Source: Pseudomonas syringae (GTDB lineage Bacteria; Pseudomonadota; Gammaproteobacteria; Pseudomonadales; Pseudomonadaceae). From it: a stretch of 64,000 nucleotides of DNA. The position numbers and the translations under genes are program-made. Below the pieces are notes generated by a model. The model made no database searches. It was not told the DNA's origin and saw nothing but the letters and a program-made list of their open reading frames with translations. Location of the stretch: the NCBI RefSeq assembly GCF_001698815.1, contig NZ_LGSI01000020.1:133483-197482 (forward strand), given 5' to 3'. Positions 63,131 to 64,000 of the stretch are shown one piece after another (the stretch's first letter is position 1; each line of letters starts with the position of its first letter).

Positions 63131-64000
63131 ATGAAAATCATTGAAGCCCGCGTCATTGTTACCTGCCCGGGCCGCAACCTGATCACCCTGAAAATCGTCA
63201 CTGATTCCGGTATCTACGGCATCGGCGATGCGACCTTGAATGGCCGGGAACTGGCAGTGGTTGCCTATCTTGAAGAACACGTGCTGCCAGCACTGATCGG
63301 GCGCGATGCCCGGCGCATCGAAGACATCTGGCAGTACCTGTATCGAGGGGCCTACTGGCGCCGTGGCCCGGTGACCATGACCGCGATTGCCGCCGTAGAC
63401 GTTGCCCTGTGGGACATCAAGGCCAAGGCCGCGCAGATGCCGTTGTACCAGTTGCTCGGTGGCAAAAGTCGCGAGCGGGTGATGGTCTACGGGCATGCCA
63501 CGGGCAAGGACATCGAAGGTTGCCTGGACGAAGTCGCCCGTCATGTCGAACTAGGTTACAAGGCGGTGCGCGTGCAATGCGGGATTCCCGGTATCGCCAC
63601 CACCTATGGCGTGGCTAAGCGCAGCGGTGAGCGATATGAGCCGGCCGACAGTGACCTGCCCGCTGAACATGTATGGGACACCGCCAAATACCTGAACCAC
63701 GTACCCAAGCTGTTTGCCGCAGTGCGCGAGCGTTTCGGCGATGACTTGCACATCCTGCATGATGTGCATCATCGCCTTACGCCCATTGAAGCGGGGCGTC
63801 TGGGCAAGTCGGTCGAGCCATTCAACCTGTTCTGGCTCGAAGACTGCACTCCGGCCGAGAATCAGGAAGCCTTCCGCCTCATCCGCCAACACACCACCAC
63901 CCCGCTGGCGGTGGGTGAGGTGTTCAACTCCATTCATGACTGCCGCGAGCTGATCCAGGAACAGTTGATCGACTACATCCGCGCCACGCTGGTACACGCC
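63131..64000 (+). CDS. manD: D-mannonate dehydratase (enolase superfamily), 3' end cut by window edge
   Basis: 290 codons of an enolase-superfamily sugar-acid dehydratase. The capping domain [14 protein letters not shown], then [40 protein letters not shown] with metal aspartate and catalytic histidine, [11 protein letters not shown] and [12 protein letters not shown] with metal glutamates match ManD/RspA. It dehydrates D-mannonate to 2-keto-3-deoxygluconate, the substrate of the preceding kinase. About 110 residues are missing to the right. Confidence 0.9.
   Translation, partial: MKIIEARVIVTCPGRNLITLKIVTDSGIYGIGDATLNGRELAVVAYLEEHVLPALIGRDARRIEDIWQYLYRGAYWRRGPVTMTAIAAVDVALWDIKAKAAQMPLYQLLGGKSRERVMVYGHATGKDIEGCLDEVARHVELGYKAVRVQCGIPGIATTYGVAKRSGERYEPADSDLPAEHVWDTAKYLNHVPKLFAAVRERFGDDLHILHDVHHRLTPIEAGRLGKSVEPFNLFWLEDCTPAENQEAFRLIRQHTTTPLAVGEVFNSIHDCRELIQEQLIDYIRATLVHA

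Overview
The window looks like chromosomal DNA of a fluorescent-group Pseudomonas or a close relative. It is GC-rich and densely coded, with many LysR, IclR, LacI, AraC and TetR regulators beside small catabolic operons, plus a FecI/FecR/TonB iron-uptake set, MlaA, an HrpK-like protein and PfkB/ManD sugar-acid genes. This assignment rests on protein resemblance recalled without searches. No rRNA, tRNA, CRISPR array or intact insertion sequence was seen.

Layout. (1) 1-13876, urea and amide nitrogen. A leftward operon urtABCDE-ureE-ureF-ureAB(fused)-ureC-ureG carries urea uptake and urease. A divergent rightward operon has a cytosolic AmiC-like amide sensor, an AmiR-like ANTAR antiterminator, an amidase-signature amidase and a HupE/UreJ-type nickel permease. 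The 687-base gap between them holds two sigma54-type promoters facing outwards, an NtrC-like site and, in the urtA leader, a strong intrinsic terminator preceded by hairpins, one with an ANTAR-type hexaloop. This is the most interesting regulatory feature of the window. (2) 13877-20242: decayed remnants of a sugar ABC ATPase and a cupin-like gene, then a TRAP transporter (DctP, fused DctQM), a LacI regulator, a 2-hydroxyacid dehydrogenase and an amidohydrolase, preceded by a perfect palindromic operator. (3) 20318-24143: membrane proteins, a diguanylate cyclase and an F420-reductase-like protein. (4) 24277-37288: a probable 2-furoate pathway in the order hmfA-B-C-D-E followed by an MFS transporter, with a divergent alpha/beta hydrolase that could be the lactonase, an AraC regulator, a three-domain oxidoreductase and a GST. 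(5) 37452-42638: three tandem LysR genes and a D-amino-acid type operon (PLP aldolase/dehydratase, RidA, HAD hydrolase). (6) 42652-52062: small regulator/enzyme modules (TetR-O-methyltransferase-epimerase, TrmK, GST-LysR, FMN reductase, cupin, MarR-monooxygenase), including several broken genes. (7) 52274-56973: MlaA, a small unknown protein, a histidine-kinase remnant and an 1106-residue HrpK-like protein with three N-terminal repeats. (8) 57057-61078: TonB-dependent receptor, FecR and FecI. (9) 61191-64000: IclR regulator, 2-keto-3-deoxygluconate kinase and mannonate dehydratase, which runs off the right edge.

How the parts work together. Region 1 reads as a nitrogen-scavenging unit: amides are hydrolysed to ammonia, urea is imported and hydrolysed, and nickel is supplied for urease, with nitrogen limitation (NtrC/sigma54) and ligand-controlled antitermination as likely controls. 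Region 4 would turn 2-furoate through furoyl-CoA, hydroxyfuroyl-CoA and a lactone into 2-oxoglutarate. Region 9 would turn mannonate into KDG and then KDPG. Several breakpoints (near 14000, 21100, 45000, 49500, 50520 and 53350) carry gene remnants, which suggests that accessory modules have been inserted and lost repeatedly.
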